Shown: piece after piece, positions 28,401 to 38,582 of the stretch
Position numbering within the stretch: the stretch's first letter is position 1
Layout: every line of letters starts with the position of its first letter
Assembly: GCA_019794795.1 (NCBI GenBank)
Contig: JAIMFC010000002.1
Location: forward strand, 187,860 to 251,859
Direction of reading: 5' to 3'
Source of the DNA: Streptococcus gallolyticus
Lineage (GTDB): Bacteria > Bacillota > Bacilli > Lactobacillales > Streptococcaceae
Length of the DNA stretch: 64,000 nucleotides
Position numbers and translations under genes: made by a program
The notes under the pieces: generated by a model
Seen by the model: the letters and a program-made list of their open reading frames with translations, nothing else
Databases searched by the model: none
What the model was told of the DNA's origin: nothing

Positions 28401-31400
28401 ATGGAAAAGAAAAAATTCACCACAAAGCAATCGCTATTTGGGCATAGACAGTTAAAATATAGCATCAAAAAGCTGACGGTAGGAGTGGCTTCCGTCCTTG
28501 TTGGAGTCTTTTTTGCTATTTCAGCCAATACGGCATATGCTGAGGAAAATAGAGCGACTGTTTCAGAAGCAAGTGCTGTGCTTTTGTCGACTGAAACTGA
28601 TGCAAACGATAGCGTAGATTCTACAAGAGAACTAGTAGCGGAGCCCACAATAGTCGGTTCTACTGAGGTAGATTCAGAAACCACAACAAGCGGTGTGGAA
28701 CAACCTCTACCAGTAAATGAGCAGCCTATAGCGGATTATAGTGGTGAAAAGAGTAAACCAGATTTCAGTTTACGTGAGGGTGAGGATCGTGAGACTGCTA
28801 TTCGTGAATTGAAAGTGCAGATTGAGGATAAGAAAAAGAGCATTGAGTCTTTTTCCAGCGATGCTCCACGTCGTGCGGATTTGGAAAATTTTTTGAAGTT
28901 ACTCAATGAGCGATTGGCCTTTCTAGAAAATTCTGTTGAGGAGTCAGAAGGACCAGTAGCCCCAAGTGTAGCCGTAGAGCCTTCTGCACCGACTACGCCA
29001 AATGTAGTAGCAGATCAATCAACCACCACAAGCATTCCAAGTACAGACCAGCCAAAGTTTGCCCTACGTCCAGGTGAAAAATTGGATCAGGCGATAAAAG
29101 ATGTAACCAAACAAATTTCTGATACGGAAGAAACCCTGAAATCTCCTATCATTGAAGAGCAACGACGTATTGACTTAAAAAACTTTTTGAACTTACTTCA
29201 AGAACGTCTGGCTTATCTTCAAAAACTAAATTTACGTTCAGGTGAAGAACTGGAACCAGCTATTAAAGATTTACAGAAACAAATCGCTGATACTGAGCAA
29301 ACCTTGCAACTCACGACGCTGAATGAAGATACTCGTGCCTACTTAGAAAAAATATTGCCTCTCTTTAAAGAACGTCTGGCTGCTCTTCAAACCCTAGTTA
29401 GACAAACACCAAATTCGGAAGAACAACCTAGCGAGGCAACAACTGCAACTTCTGAAGCAACTGTACCAGCTCCTTCAGAAGTTGACCAACCAACATCATC
29501 CGAAACTGAGACACCGATAGCAGAAGCTAAGATTGCAGCAGGTTATTTCCGATTGCACTTTAAACAATTACCAAACGGCTATAGCAAAGAAAATATCGGT
29601 CTATGGCTTTGGGATGATGTGGAGACTCCTTCAGAGAAGAAGGGAGGCTGGCCACAGGGAGCAACAAGTTTCACGACTGCCACAGAGGATAACTATGGTT
29701 ATTACCTAGATGTTAAAATGGCAGACAAAGAAGTATTGACTAAGCTCTCTTTCAAACTAAATGGCCTGTTGGACAGCAAAGATTTGAGTCCAGACCGTAC
29801 ACTTGAAATTCTTAGTACAAAGATGAATGAAGCATGGGTTGATGCTGAACATAATGTCTATGCCTACGAACCACTAGAAAAAGGCAGCATTCGCATTAAT
29901 TATTTACGTGAAGATAAAAAATATGAGCATCTAGGAGCTTGGATTTGGGGAGATGTAAAAACGCCATCTGACTCTATCGGAAAATGGCCAAATGGTGCTG
30001 ATTTTGAAAAGGAAGGGAAATACGGCTACTATGTGGATGTACCGCTGAAAGAAGCCGCTAAGATGCTTGGATTCTTGATTGTGAATGAGTCAAAACCTGA
30101 CAATGCAAAAATCCAAGAGAAGAATTATGAATTTGGAGATGTAGCTCACCATACGCAAATCTTTGTAAAAGACAGCGATCCTAAGATTTATACAAATCCT
30201 TACTACATTGACCAAGTGAAACTTGTTGGTGCAAAGCAGAATTCACAGACAGAGCTGACAGCTTTCTTCTCAAATCTTGATGGTGTTACTAGAGAGGATT
30301 TAGCAAAAGTTCTGAAAGTAACAGACAAAGATAACAAGGATGTTTACTTTACAGAGTTGGTCGTAGATGCAGCTAATAAAATGTTGTATATCAAGGGAGA
30401 ATTCTCAGCCGCAAATGCTCTTTACAAGGTGAAATATGAATCCAATGAGTTTGTTGCAAAAGTTTCATGGGAATTAAAAGATGAACTTTATGCCTATGAT
30501 GGTAAATTAGGGGCAGAATTGACACAAAATGGTCGTCAGGCAACACTCAATGTGTGGTCACCAAGTGCAGACAAGGTTGAAGTTGTTGTCTACGATAAAA
30601 TAGAGCAAGAGAAAGAAATTGCTACAGTTGAGATGGTCAAGGGTGAAAAGGGCGTCTGGTCAGTTCAACTCAATCAAACCAATGGAAAACTGTCTGATTT
30701 TACTGGCTACTATTACCAATACCGCATCATACGTGGGGATAAAACGGTATATGTTTTAGATCCATATGCGAAGTCTTTAGCACCTTGGAATAGCGATACA
30801 GCTAAAGGAGAGATTGGCGCTAAAGGTGTTGCCAAAGCAGCCTTTGTCGATCCAAGAAATTTGGGTCCAACAGACCTGTCTTACGCTAAAATTCCAAATT
30901 ATACACATCGTGAAAAGGCTATTATCTATGAAGCACATGTCCGTGACTTTACTTCTGATGCTAGTATTGAAAAAGACTTACAGCATAAGTTTGGAACATT
31001 TGCTTCATTTGTTGAAAAATTGGATTACCTGCAAAAATTAGGTGTTACCCATATTCAGTTATTGCCAGTCATGAGTTATTACTATGTCAACGAATTGGAT
31101 AAAACACGTTCAGAAAATTATACTTCTGGAAATCAAAACTATAACTGGGGCTATGACCCACATAGTTATTTTGCTCTGTCAGGTATGTATTCTGAACAAC
31201 CAGAAGATGCTGGGGCACGTATTAGAGAATTTAAGAATCTAGTCAAAGAAATCCATAATCGCGGAATGGGAGTCATCCTTGATGTGGTTTATAATCATAC
31301 TGCTAAAACTTCGATTTTTGAAGATTTAGAACCAAATTACTATCACTTTATGGATGCTAATGGCACATCACGAGAAAGCTTTGGTGGTGGCCGTTTGGGA

Positions 31401-33593
31401 ACCACTCACTACATGAGTCGCCGTATTTTGGTCGATTCGATCAAGTACATGGTTGACGAATTTAAAGTGGATGGCTTTCGTTTTGATATGATGGGGGACC
31501 ATGATGCTGAGGCTATTCAAAAAGCGTTTGATGCAGCTAAAGAACTCAATCCAAACATTCTTATGTTAGGAGAAGGCTGGTCCAGTTTCAAAGGTGATGA
31601 ATACCAACCTAAGCAAGCAGCCGACCAATCTTGGATGGATAAGACAGATTCTGTTGGTGTCTTTTCTGACGATATTCGCAATACATTGAAATCTGGCTAT
31701 CCAAATGAAGGTCAACCTGCTTTCTTGACAAATGGTCGTCAAAATATTGACAAACTCTTTAAAAATATTAAAGCTCAGCCAACGAATTTCAATGCTGATG
31801 ATCCAGGTGATGTGATTCAGTATATCGAAGCGCATGATAATTTAACCCTGCACGATGTCATTGCACAGTCTCTGAAAAAAGATCCTGCCAAGCACGAAGA
31901 TGAAATTCATAAGCGAATTCGTATGGGAAATGCCTTGATTTTAACATCACAGGGGACAGCCTTTTTTCACTCAGGTCAAGAGTATGGTAGAACCAAGCAA
32001 TTACTCAGTGATGACTATGTAGGTAAGGTAGAAACAGCTCCTGAAAAATCAACTCATATTTCAGAGGTGGAAAAATACCCATACTTTATTCATGATTCCT
32101 ACGATTCCTCAGATGCGGTGAATAAATTTGATTGGCAAAAGGCGACAGATAAAGAAAAATATCCACTTCATACAGCGACCCAAGCCTATACTGCAGGTTT
32201 GATTGCGCTTCGTCGTTCAACAGATGCCTTTACACGTGCAACTCGTGCAGAAGTGGATGCCAATGTTAGCCTCATTATGAAACCAATGGAAGGTTCAATT
32301 GGCTACGATGATTACTTTATTGCCTACCAAGCCATTGCTTCAAATGGCGATAAATACGGTGTCTTTATCAATGCTCAGGATATTGAACGTACCTATTTTG
32401 TGACATATGAATTTATTGATTACTTGAAAGCGACCGTTCTTGTGGACCAAGAAACTGCAGGTATAGAGAAGATTGCTTTACCAAAAGGGGTTCGGATTGA
32501 TGTGGAGAAAAAACAGATTATCCTTGCTCCTCTAACTGTTGCCGTCCTACGTGTAGCTAAAGATGAGTCGCTCACTCCAATAGCTCCAGAAGTGCCGTCA
32601 GAAGAGGAATCGGATTATAGTTTACGTCCAGGTGAAGATCGTGAAAAAGAAATCAGCGACTTGAAAGTGCAAATAGAGGAGTCCAAAGATACTCTCAAGG
32701 TACTTGATGAGAATGTCCCACGTCGTGCTGATGTGGAAAAACTGTTGAAGAAACTTGAAGGTCGTTTAGCTTATCTCGAAGCATTAGGATCAACTCCAGA
32801 AGAATCAGTAACACCAACTACACCTGCAGATCAACCTGTTGAAGGAGTTGCAAGCAATACTAGTCAGCCACATTTTGGATTGCGTAAAGGAGAAAGACTG
32901 GATGTAGCTATCAAAGATTTGGAAAATCAAATCGCTACTATGGAGGAAACCTTACAATCTAAAGAAATCAAGGACGAACGTCGTATAGAACTAGAAAAAT
33001 TCTTGAACCTATACAAAGAACGGTTGGCTTATCTGAAAAAACTGGATTTACGACCAGGCGAAACATTGGAACTGGCAATCAAAGGATTGGAGAAGGAAAT
33101 TTCTGAGACGGAGGAAACTTTACAGTTATCACATCTAACTACAGACACTCGTGGTTATTTAGAAAATGCTCTCAGGCTCTTCAAAGAACGTTTGGAAGCT
33201 CTTCGGACGTTGCCTACTCCAGAGCAGTCAAGTCCCCCATTGACCACATTGGTTCCTGCGAATCCAGTTATAGCAGAACAATTGAGTCAGCCACTGACAC
33301 CATTAACTCCAGCGACTCCAATTGTTCCAACGCAACCGAGTCAACCTTTGATCGAGTTGACGCCTGCAAGGTTGGCAAGGAAAAAAATGAAAAATAAGAA
33401 AGTAAAGGTTTTCGTGACTGGTCGAGGCCACAAGAAAGTAGACAAGAGAAGAGCTAAATTGTCGAAGCGATCTCGGTCTCCGAAGAAAATGTGTACATGT
33501 GTTCCAGTGTTGTTCTCTGAACATCGTTCTTTCCACACTTACAATTTCTACCTTTGGGATTCTGGTGCAAGATACGTAAAAAAATATTGGTAA
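28401..33593 (+). CDS. Surface pullulanase (GH13, type I) with mirrored repeat cassettes
   Basis: 1730 residues. A YSIRK-like signal (YSIKKLTVGVASVLVGV) is followed by three ~55-residue helical repeats starting L-R-x-G-E, two CBM41-like modules (FRLHFKQLPNG... and IRINYLRED..., with WLWDDV and WIWGDV), and a CBM48/N-domain. The GH13 catalytic core has YNWGYDP, nucleophile D1029 in VDGFRFDMMG, E1058 in LGEGW and D1146 in EAHDN. A second set of the same three repeats in the same order follows, then a Pro/Thr-rich stretch. It should hydrolyse alpha-1,6 links of glycogen or pullulan outside the cell. The C-terminus has no LPXTG; it ends in a lysine/arginine-rich tail. This is a single-catalytic-domain form, like SpuA of pneumococci rather than a two-domain amylopullulanase. 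Confidence 0.92.
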   Translation: MEKKKFTTKQSLFGHRQLKYSIKKLTVGVASVLVGVFFAISANTAYAEENRATVSEASAVLLSTETDANDSVDSTRELVAEPTIVGSTEVDSETTTSGVEQPLPVNEQPIADYSGEKSKPDFSLREGEDRETAIRELKVQIEDKKKSIESFSSDAPRRADLENFLKLLNERLAFLENSVEESEGPVAPSVAVEPSAPTTPNVVADQSTTTSIPSTDQPKFALRPGEKLDQAIKDVTKQISDTEETLKSPIIEEQRRIDLKNFLNLLQERLAYLQKLNLRSGEELEPAIKDLQKQIADTEQTLQLTTLNEDTRAYLEKILPLFKERLAALQTLVRQTPNSEEQPSEATTATSEATVPAPSEVDQPTSSETETPIAEAKIAAGYFRLHFKQLPNGYSKENIGLWLWDDVETPSEKKGGWPQGATSFTTATEDNYGYYLDVKMADKEVLTKLSFKLNGLLDSKDLSPDRTLEILSTKMNEAWVDAEHNVYAYEPLEKGSIRINYLREDKKYEHLGAWIWGDVKTPSDSIGKWPNGADFEKEGKYGYYVDVPLKEAAKMLGFLIVNESKPDNAKIQEKNYEFGDVAHHTQIFVKDSDPKIYTNPYYIDQVKLVGAKQNSQTELTAFFSNLDGVTREDLAKVLKVTDKDNKDVYFTELVVDAANKMLYIKGEFSAANALYKVKYESNEFVAKVSWELKDELYAYDGKLGAELTQNGRQATLNVWSPSADKVEVVVYDKIEQEKEIATVEMVKGEKGVWSVQLNQTNGKLSDFTGYYYQYRIIRGDKTVYVLDPYAKSLAPWNSDTAKGEIGAKGVAKAAFVDPRNLGPTDLSYAKIPNYTHREKAIIYEAHVRDFTSDASIEKDLQHKFGTFASFVEKLDYLQKLGVTHIQLLPVMSYYYVNELDKTRSENYTSGNQNYNWGYDPHSYFALSGMYSEQPEDAGARIREFKNLVKEIHNRGMGVILDVVYNHTAKTSIFEDLEPNYYHFMDANGTSRESFGGGRLGTTHYMSRRILVDSIKYMVDEFKVDGFRFDMMGDHDAEAIQKAFDAAKELNPNILMLGEGWSSFKGDEYQPKQAADQSWMDKTDSVGVFSDDIRNTLKSGYPNEGQPAFLTNGRQNIDKLFKNIKAQPTNFNADDPGDVIQYIEAHDNLTLHDVIAQSLKKDPAKHEDEIHKRIRMGNALILTSQGTAFFHSGQEYGRTKQLLSDDYVGKVETAPEKSTHISEVEKYPYFIHDSYDSSDAVNKFDWQKATDKEKYPLHTATQAYTAGLIALRRSTDAFTRATRAEVDANVSLIMKPMEGSIGYDDYFIAYQAIASNGDKYGVFINAQDIERTYFVTYEFIDYLKATVLVDQETAGIEKIALPKGVRIDVEKKQIILAPLTVAVLRVAKDESLTPIAPEVPSEEESDYSLRPGEDREKEISDLKVQIEESKDTLKVLDENVPRRADVEKLLKKLEGRLAYLEALGSTPEESVTPTTPADQPVEGVASNTSQPHFGLRKGERLDVAIKDLENQIATMEETLQSKEIKDERRIELEKFLNLYKERLAYLKKLDLRPGETLELAIKGLEKEISETEETLQLSHLTTDTRGYLENALRLFKERLEALRTLPTPEQSSPPLTTLVPANPVIAEQLSQPLTPLTPATPIVPTQPSQPLIELTPARLARKKMKNKKVKVFVTGRGHKKVDKRRAKLSKRSRSPKKMCTCVPVLFSEHRSFHTYNFYLWDSGARYVKKYW

Positions 33594-33671
33594 AACGAAT
33601 CTGTTTGCCTGAAATTTAACCATTTATCGGATAGCTTTTATTCCCGCGTATCTCTTGCTATGTATGAAAGA

Positions 33672-33712
33672 AGAGAGTGGTTGGTTTCATAGCCGACTGC
33701 TCTCTTTTTCGT
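33672..33712 (+). terminator. Terminator after pullulanase gene
   Basis: Stem AGAGAGTGGTTGG / CCGACTGCTCTCT (with G-U pairs) followed by TTTTTC. Confidence 0.82.
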
Positions 33713-33857
33713 CTGCCATTTACATCATCAAGAAATAGCTGAACAAAATATCTGAGAAGAAGAGGAGGATAGGAGTCTCATTAGCCTATTTAACTTTGTA
33801 GCTCTATCTGATTAAGGAGTAGAAAAGTGTTCTAAGAGCAAGATGTATCTTACTTTT

Positions 33858-33865
33858 TACGAATA
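33858..33865 (+). promoter_or_regulatory. cin-box (SigX/ComX promoter) upstream of coiA
   Basis: TACGAATA preceded by a T run, 20 bases before the coiA start. This is the known -10-like combox recognised by the streptococcal competence sigma factor SigX, and it fits the late competence role of the gene. Confidence 0.85.
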
Positions 33866-33884
33866 ATCTAGTGAAGGAGGTTTT

Positions 33885-34835
33885 ATGCTAGTTGCTTATG
33901 ATGACAGGGGGAGTCTGGTCAATTTGGCTCAGATTGTGCCAGTAGAAAGAAGGAAGTATAAGTGCCCATGTTGTGGGGCACCGGTTCGTCTTAAAAACGG
34001 GACCATCATGCGACCTCATTTTGCCCATATTAACTTAGCGGATTGTCGTTATTTTTCGGAAAATGAGTCTACCCAGCATTTAGAATTAAAGGCAAGTCTT
34101 TATGAGTGGGCTAGCAAGTCAGTTCAAGTGGGAGTAGAAGTGGCTCTTCCTAGCATTCAGCAGATTGCAGACCTCTTGGTGGAAGACAAGCTGGCGCTGG
34201 AAGTCCAGTGCTCAACTTTGCCCATAGACCGCTTACAAGAGCGGACTCAGTCTTATCACAAGGCGGGCTATCAGGTGCTTTGGCTACTGGGAAAAGACCT
34301 CTGGTTGAAAGAAAAATTGACTCCTCTGCAGAAACAATTTCTGTATTTCAGTCAGAATATGGGCTTTCATCTTTGGGAATTGGATGTGGAGAAGAAATTG
34401 TTGCGCCTGCGTTACTTGATTCACCAAGATTTACATGGCCGGGTGCAATATTTGACTAGGAGTTTTCCGTTTGGACAGGGGGATTTGCTGGATATTCTTC
34501 GCCTCCCCTATGCGAGCCAAAAATTATCCTGTTTTGAAGGGAAAATAAATCAGAATATCTGTCATTATGTGGCTCAGCAACTTCATTACCAGTCACCCAA
34601 ATGGATGAAAAAGCAGGCGCAGGCTTATGAAAAAGGAGAGAATTTGTTGTTGTATGACGAAAATGACTTCTATCCTCAGATTCAATTGCCTGTTAGCCAA
34701 GACGGTTTTGCACAGATAAGACAGGAGTTGTCAGAAGTTTATGAGCAGTTTCAGGCATTTTACCAAAAGGAAAAAAATAAAAAAGTTCAGAAACTCTACC
34801 CGCCAATCTACTATAAAATGGCCTGTAAGCGCTAA
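33885..34835 (+). CDS. coiA: Competence protein CoiA
   Basis: 316 residues, usual length. An N-terminal zinc-like module [22 protein letters not shown] leads into a nuclease-like core with [30 protein letters not shown] (PD-(D/E)xK-type D...E-x-Q) and [13 protein letters not shown]. CoiA promotes recombination of incoming DNA during transformation. GAAGGAGG gives a strong ribosome site. The cin-box places it in the SigX regulon; pepF downstream appears to have its own promoter at the end of coiA. Confidence 0.93.
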   Translation: MLVAYDDRGSLVNLAQIVPVERRKYKCPCCGAPVRLKNGTIMRPHFAHINLADCRYFSENESTQHLELKASLYEWASKSVQVGVEVALPSIQQIADLLVEDKLALEVQCSTLPIDRLQERTQSYHKAGYQVLWLLGKDLWLKEKLTPLQKQFLYFSQNMGFHLWELDVEKKLLRLRYLIHQDLHGRVQYLTRSFPFGQGDLLDILRLPYASQKLSCFEGKINQNICHYVAQQLHYQSPKWMKKQAQAYEKGENLLLYDENDFYPQIQLPVSQDGFAQIRQELSEVYEQFQAFYQKEKNKKVQKLYPPIYYKMACKR

Positions 34836-34842
34836 AATGTGG

Positions 34843-34848
34843 TATAAT
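34843..34848 (+). promoter_or_regulatory. Extended -10 promoter of pepF
   Basis: TGG-TATAAT overlapping the region just after the coiA stop. Because it covers the ATG at 34847, that codon cannot be the real pepF start if this promoter is used. Confidence 0.65.
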
Positions 34849-34879
34849 GAAGATATTGATGTCAAGAAAGGAAATGATG

Positions 34880-36682
34880 ATGACGAAACAACGTAATGAA
34901 ATCGACGACAAGTATAAATGGGACTTGTCCACTATTTTTGCGACAGACGAAGCTTGGGAGGCTGAGTTAGCTTCTATCCAAGAGGAAATGGAAAAAGGAC
35001 GCGACTTTGCGGGTCACCTTTTAGATTCAGCAGCTTCTCTCTTAGAAATTAGTGAGTTCCAGCTAGGACTCATGCGCCGTATTGAAAACCTTTACGTCTA
35101 TGCATCTATGAAGAATGACCAAGATACACGTGAAGGCAAGTACCAAGAATTTCAAGCTAAGGCTATGGCTGTTTACTCAACTTACGGACAAATTTTCTCT
35201 TTCTACGAACCAGAATTTTTGCAGATTTCAGATGAGCAATTCGCAGCTTTCTTAGCAGAAGAGCCAGCTCTTGTGCAGTACAAGCACCAATTTGAAACAC
35301 TTTTAGCACAAAAAGCGCATGTCTTATCACAAGAAGTGGAAGAAGTTTTGGCAGCGACGAGCGAAATCTTTGAAGCACCGTCTGAAACCTTCTCTATCTT
35401 GGACAATGCTAGCATTCAATTCCCAGAAATCGCTGATGAAGACGGTCACTTGGTGCCTTTGTCACACGGTAGCTACATTTCTTACATGGAATCTAAAAAC
35501 CGTGATGTCCGCCAAGAAGCTTATGAAGCTCTCTACGGTACCTATGAACAATTCCAGCATACTTATGCGAAAACCTTGCAGTCTAATGTGAAAGTCAACA
35601 ACTTGAAAGCTCGTTTGCGCAAGTATGGTTCTGCTCGCGAAGCTGCGCTTTCAAATAATTTCATCCCAGAATCTGTTTATGATACCTTGGTAGCGGCTGT
35701 GAACAAGCACTTGCCACTATTGCACCGTTATATCAATCTCCGTAAGCAGTTGCTAGGTTTGGATGATTTGAAGATGTACGATATGTACACACCATTGTCT
35801 GAGACAGACTACAAGTTTACCTACGAAGAAGCGCTTGCAAAAGCAGCGGATACACTTAAAATCTTCGGTCCAGAATACTCTGCTATCGTGGAGAAAGCTT
35901 TCAGCGAGCGCTGGATTGATGTTCATGAAAATGAAGGGAAACGTTCAGGTGCCTACTCTGGTGGTGCTTACGATACCAACGCCTTCATGCTTCTCAACTG
36001 GCAGGATACCTTGGATAATCTCTACACTTTAATTCATGAGACAGGGCATTCGCTTCACTCCATGTTTACTCGCCAAAATCAGCCATATGTGTATGGACAT
36101 TACTCAATCTTCTTGGCGGAAATTGCTTCGACAACCAATGAAAATCTCTTGACAGAGAAACTCTTGTCAGAAGTAACAGATGAGAAAACACGTTTCGCTA
36201 TTCTTAACCATTACTTGGATGGCTTCCGCGGTACGGTCTTCCGTCAGACACAATTTGCAGAATTTGAGCATGCTATTTACAAGGCAGACCAAGAAGGACA
36301 AGTCTTGACAGCTGAATTCCTCAACCAATTGTACGCGGACATCAATGCCAAGTACTATGGCTTGTCAGCAGAAGACAACTACGAAATTCAGTTTGAATGG
36401 GCACGGATTCCGCATTTCTACTACAATTTCTACGTTTACCAGTATTCAACTGGTTTTGCAGCAGCTTCAGCCTTAGCTGAAAAAATCACCTACGGTACAC
36501 CAGAGGACAAGGAAAACTACCTCAACTACCTTAAGTCTGGCAACTCAGATTATCCGCTTGAAGTCATCAAAAAAGCAGGTGTGGATATGACCAAAGAAGA
36601 CTATCTAAACGATGCCTTTGCAGTCTTTGAAAAACGCTTGACTGAACTGGAAGAATTAGTTGCTAAAGGTGCACATTTGTAA
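34880..36682 (+). CDS. pepF: Oligoendopeptidase F
   Basis: 600 residues from the third of three consecutive ATGs (34874, 34877, 34880), which has the best spacing (7) from AAAGGA. An M3B zinc peptidase: N-terminal [17 protein letters not shown], the zinc motif HETGH in [13 protein letters not shown] and the downstream glutamate in [11 protein letters not shown]. It cleaves short cytoplasmic peptides. In pneumococci and lactic acid bacteria pepF commonly follows coiA, as here. An ATG at 34847 lies inside the promoter and is rejected. Confidence 0.94.
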   Translation: MTKQRNEIDDKYKWDLSTIFATDEAWEAELASIQEEMEKGRDFAGHLLDSAASLLEISEFQLGLMRRIENLYVYASMKNDQDTREGKYQEFQAKAMAVYSTYGQIFSFYEPEFLQISDEQFAAFLAEEPALVQYKHQFETLLAQKAHVLSQEVEEVLAATSEIFEAPSETFSILDNASIQFPEIADEDGHLVPLSHGSYISYMESKNRDVRQEAYEALYGTYEQFQHTYAKTLQSNVKVNNLKARLRKYGSAREAALSNNFIPESVYDTLVAAVNKHLPLLHRYINLRKQLLGLDDLKMYDMYTPLSETDYKFTYEEALAKAADTLKIFGPEYSAIVEKAFSERWIDVHENEGKRSGAYSGGAYDTNAFMLLNWQDTLDNLYTLIHETGHSLHSMFTRQNQPYVYGHYSIFLAEIASTTNENLLTEKLLSEVTDEKTRFAILNHYLDGFRGTVFRQTQFAEFEHAIYKADQEGQVLTAEFLNQLYADINAKYYGLSAEDNYEIQFEWARIPHFYYNFYVYQYSTGFAAASALAEKITYGTPEDKENYLNYLKSGNSDYPLEVIKKAGVDMTKEDYLNDAFAVFEKRLTELEELVAKGAHL

Positions 36683-36688
36683 TCAAAG

Positions 36689-36711
36689 AAAAATCCCTTC
36701 GGGGATTTTTT
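36689..36711 (+). terminator. Terminator of pepF
   Basis: AAAAATCCC-TTCG-GGGATTTTTT, a UUCG tetraloop hairpin with a T run. Confidence 0.9.
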
Positions 36712-36727
36712 GGCATTCGGAGGTTTT

Positions 36728-37261
36728 ATGGAAATTAGACGATTGACAGCAGCAGACAAAAAAGCATTTTTGAGCTTCAATCAAGACTTGGTAGCAGAAG
36801 AGGCAGTGGGAAATGTTTTCATAGAAGCAGAACCAATCACAGATTTTGAAGCCTATTTGACAAAAATTCTCCACCAAGAACATGAGGTAGCTGACCCAAA
36901 CTGGTCCACTGTGACTACTTATTTTGCCTTTCTGGATGGACAAATTGCTGGGAAGATTTCATGTCGCTGGGAGTTAGAAAAGGGAAATTTAGCGGGAATT
37001 GGTGGGCACATCGGCTATGTCACCGCACCTCGTTTTCGTAGACAGGGCGTTATGAAAGACATGCTAACTTTTGCTTTTCAAGAATACTTAAAACGAGGAA
37101 TCGAGCAGATCTTCATTACTGCCCTGGAAAAAAATCTTCCCAGCCGTAAAACGATTGAAAGTGTTGGTGGTGTCTTGCAGGACATCATTGATGTAGAAAA
37201 TGGCAAACGCTTGGCACGGTATTGGGTGGACATCAGGGAGGAGAAGAAGCATGGACATTAG
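36728..37261 (+). CDS. GNAT-family acetyltransferase (first of a tandem pair)
   Basis: 177 residues from ATG 36728 with GGAGG upstream. A GNAT fold: IGYVTAPRFRRQGVMKDMLTFAFQEYLKRGIEQIFI (acetyl-CoA binding R-R-Q-G-V-M) and LEKNLPSRKTIESVGG. It is clearly paralogous to the next gene (shared WSTxTTY-AF, IGY-RPKFRRQG, N-PSR-IE--GG) and overlaps it by 11 bases. The substrate is unknown; related genes in streptococci are annotated only as acetyltransferases. Confidence 0.86.
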   Translation: MEIRRLTAADKKAFLSFNQDLVAEEAVGNVFIEAEPITDFEAYLTKILHQEHEVADPNWSTVTTYFAFLDGQIAGKISCRWELEKGNLAGIGGHIGYVTAPRFRRQGVMKDMLTFAFQEYLKRGIEQIFITALEKNLPSRKTIESVGGVLQDIIDVENGKRLARYWVDIREEKKHGH

Positions 37262-37784
37262 AAAACTGGAATTAGCCGACCAAGAAGTCTATCGTGCTTT
37301 TGAAGCAGATATGTTAGCAGACAAGGAGCACAATCCTTTTGTGGAACTGACCTACATTGATGATTTGCCCAAGGCTATTCGAGAAGGTCAGCACTCGGAG
37401 GAGAAACAAGAAGGGCAGACTTGGTCCACCTATTCGACCTACTATGCTTTCGTAAATGGAGAGATTGCAGGATTACTACGTTGTTTTTGGGAAGCGGAGA
37501 ATGAAGCTGTTGTCAAACTCGGTCAGATTGGCTACATGGTTCGTCCCAAATTTCGTCGCCAAGGTTTTGCCATGGAAATGCTGGCATTTGCCAAAGATTT
37601 ATACGCGCAAAAAGGCTATGAAAAAGTTTCTATCGCAACCAGTCAGGACAATTTTCCTAGCCGTTGTTTGATTGAAAAAGCAGGTGGTCAGCTGGAAAGT
37701 TTGTCACAGTTTGAATACTTTGGCAAGAAGTTGCAAGTTGCCAAGTATTGGCTGACTCTCCAGTCTAAACCGACCTTTATCTAG
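37251..37784 (+). CDS. GNAT-family acetyltransferase (second of a tandem pair)
   Basis: 177 residues from ATG 37251 after GGGAGGAG; the longer frame at 37200 is rejected. GQIGYMVRPKFRRQGFAMEMLAFAKDLYAQKGYEKVSIA is the acetyl-CoA site, and TSQDNFPSRCLIEKAGGQ the C-terminal motif. It arose by duplication with the upstream gene. Its last residues (KPTFI) run in frame into the HAD motif of the next gene across a TAG, so the natural C-terminus may have been shorter and its end altered by the same event that damaged the HAD gene. Confidence 0.84.
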   Translation: MDIRKLELADQEVYRAFEADMLADKEHNPFVELTYIDDLPKAIREGQHSEEKQEGQTWSTYSTYYAFVNGEIAGLLRCFWEAENEAVVKLGQIGYMVRPKFRRQGFAMEMLAFAKDLYAQKGYEKVSIATSQDNFPSRCLIEKAGGQLESLSQFEYFGKKLQVAKYWLTLQSKPTFI

Positions 37785-38351
37785 GATTTGGACGGGACTT
37801 TGATTGACTCCTATCCCGCTATTATGCGCGCCCTCGAGGTGACGTATCAGGCTTACGGCTGGCAATTTGACTACGACAAGGTCCAAGACTACATTCTGGC
37901 TCATTCTGTTGGTCAGCTTTTGGAGGAAAGGGCAGAGCGCCACAAGCTGGACGACTTGCAGAGTCTAAAATCTTTTTACTCTGAAGATTTGAAGCAGCGC
38001 GACCAGGAGCTGGCGCTTTTCCCAGAAGCGCGTGAAGTACTGAATTGGACTCGGGAAAATGGCATCCGCAACTTCATTTATACCCACAAAGGAGACAATA
38101 CAGAGACTGTTTTGGACTTGCTGGAGATTGCCGATTATTTCACAGAATGTTTGCATAGTCAGTCAGGATTTGCTAGAAAACCGCACCCTGAGGCTATGAA
38201 TTATCTGGTGGAAAAATATACTTTGGACAAAAGTCGAACTTACTATATTGGTGACCGTAGTCCGTTTTGCTTCAAAGGCATGAAAGAACCATTCACTATT
38301 TGGGTGCGCATCAGCTGTTATACAAAAGAATCTCCCATCGGAGTACAATAA
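37776..38351 (+). pseudogene. HAD-family phosphatase, start lost and 3' end disrupted
   Basis: The frame reads TFI-stop-DLDGTLIDSYPAI, where HAD proteins of this group have TFIWDLDGTLID: the Trp codon is TAG (37782-37784). There is no ATG between GNAT and the motif. A TTG at 37788 would start after the catalytic aspartate. Downstream NFIYTHKGDNTETVLDLLEIADYF, GFARKPHPEAMNYLV and TYYIGDRS are normal HAD blocks (motifs II-IV), but after GDRS the sequence turns unrelated (PFCFKGMKEPF...) and an IS200-like remnant begins soon after. A non-functional relic is the best reading. Confidence 0.75.
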
Positions 38352-38377
38352 AGGTGTTCAAGCTTATTGTAATTTGA

Positions 38378-38512
38378 AAGGAGCAAGAATATAATATTGC
38401 GTAAAAAACGTATAGTTTATCGCACAAAAAAGTGGATGTATAAATATCACATTGTCTTCCGCCTAAATATAGACGAAAAATTATCTATAATCACAATACA
38501 GAAAAAGTTTAG
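38378..38512 (+). pseudogene. IS200-type transposase (TnpA) N-terminal remnant
   Basis: AAAGGAG at 38378-38384 leads to a frame from TTG 38397: KKWMYKYHIVF, the conserved start of IS200/IS605 Y1 transposases. In the next frame from 38462 the sequence continues as PKYRRKIIYN, the block that follows KYHIVF in intact TnpA. A frameshift separates them and the frame then ends. The rest of the gene, including the catalytic tyrosine, is missing. Confidence 0.72.
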
Positions 38513-38582
38513 GTGAAATCTTTTTCTGCTTCTTTGAGAAGCTAGTGATGAGCCAAGAGCAGAGAGGTTTGAACAAAGTGAA

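Noticed and set aside
33303..33623. Minus-strand ORF under the pullulanase 3' end
   Set aside because: No ribosome site or family features; it mirrors the low-complexity Pro/Lys region.
34847..34880. Upstream pepF start at 34847
   Set aside because: That ATG lies inside the predicted -10 element and has no ribosome site.
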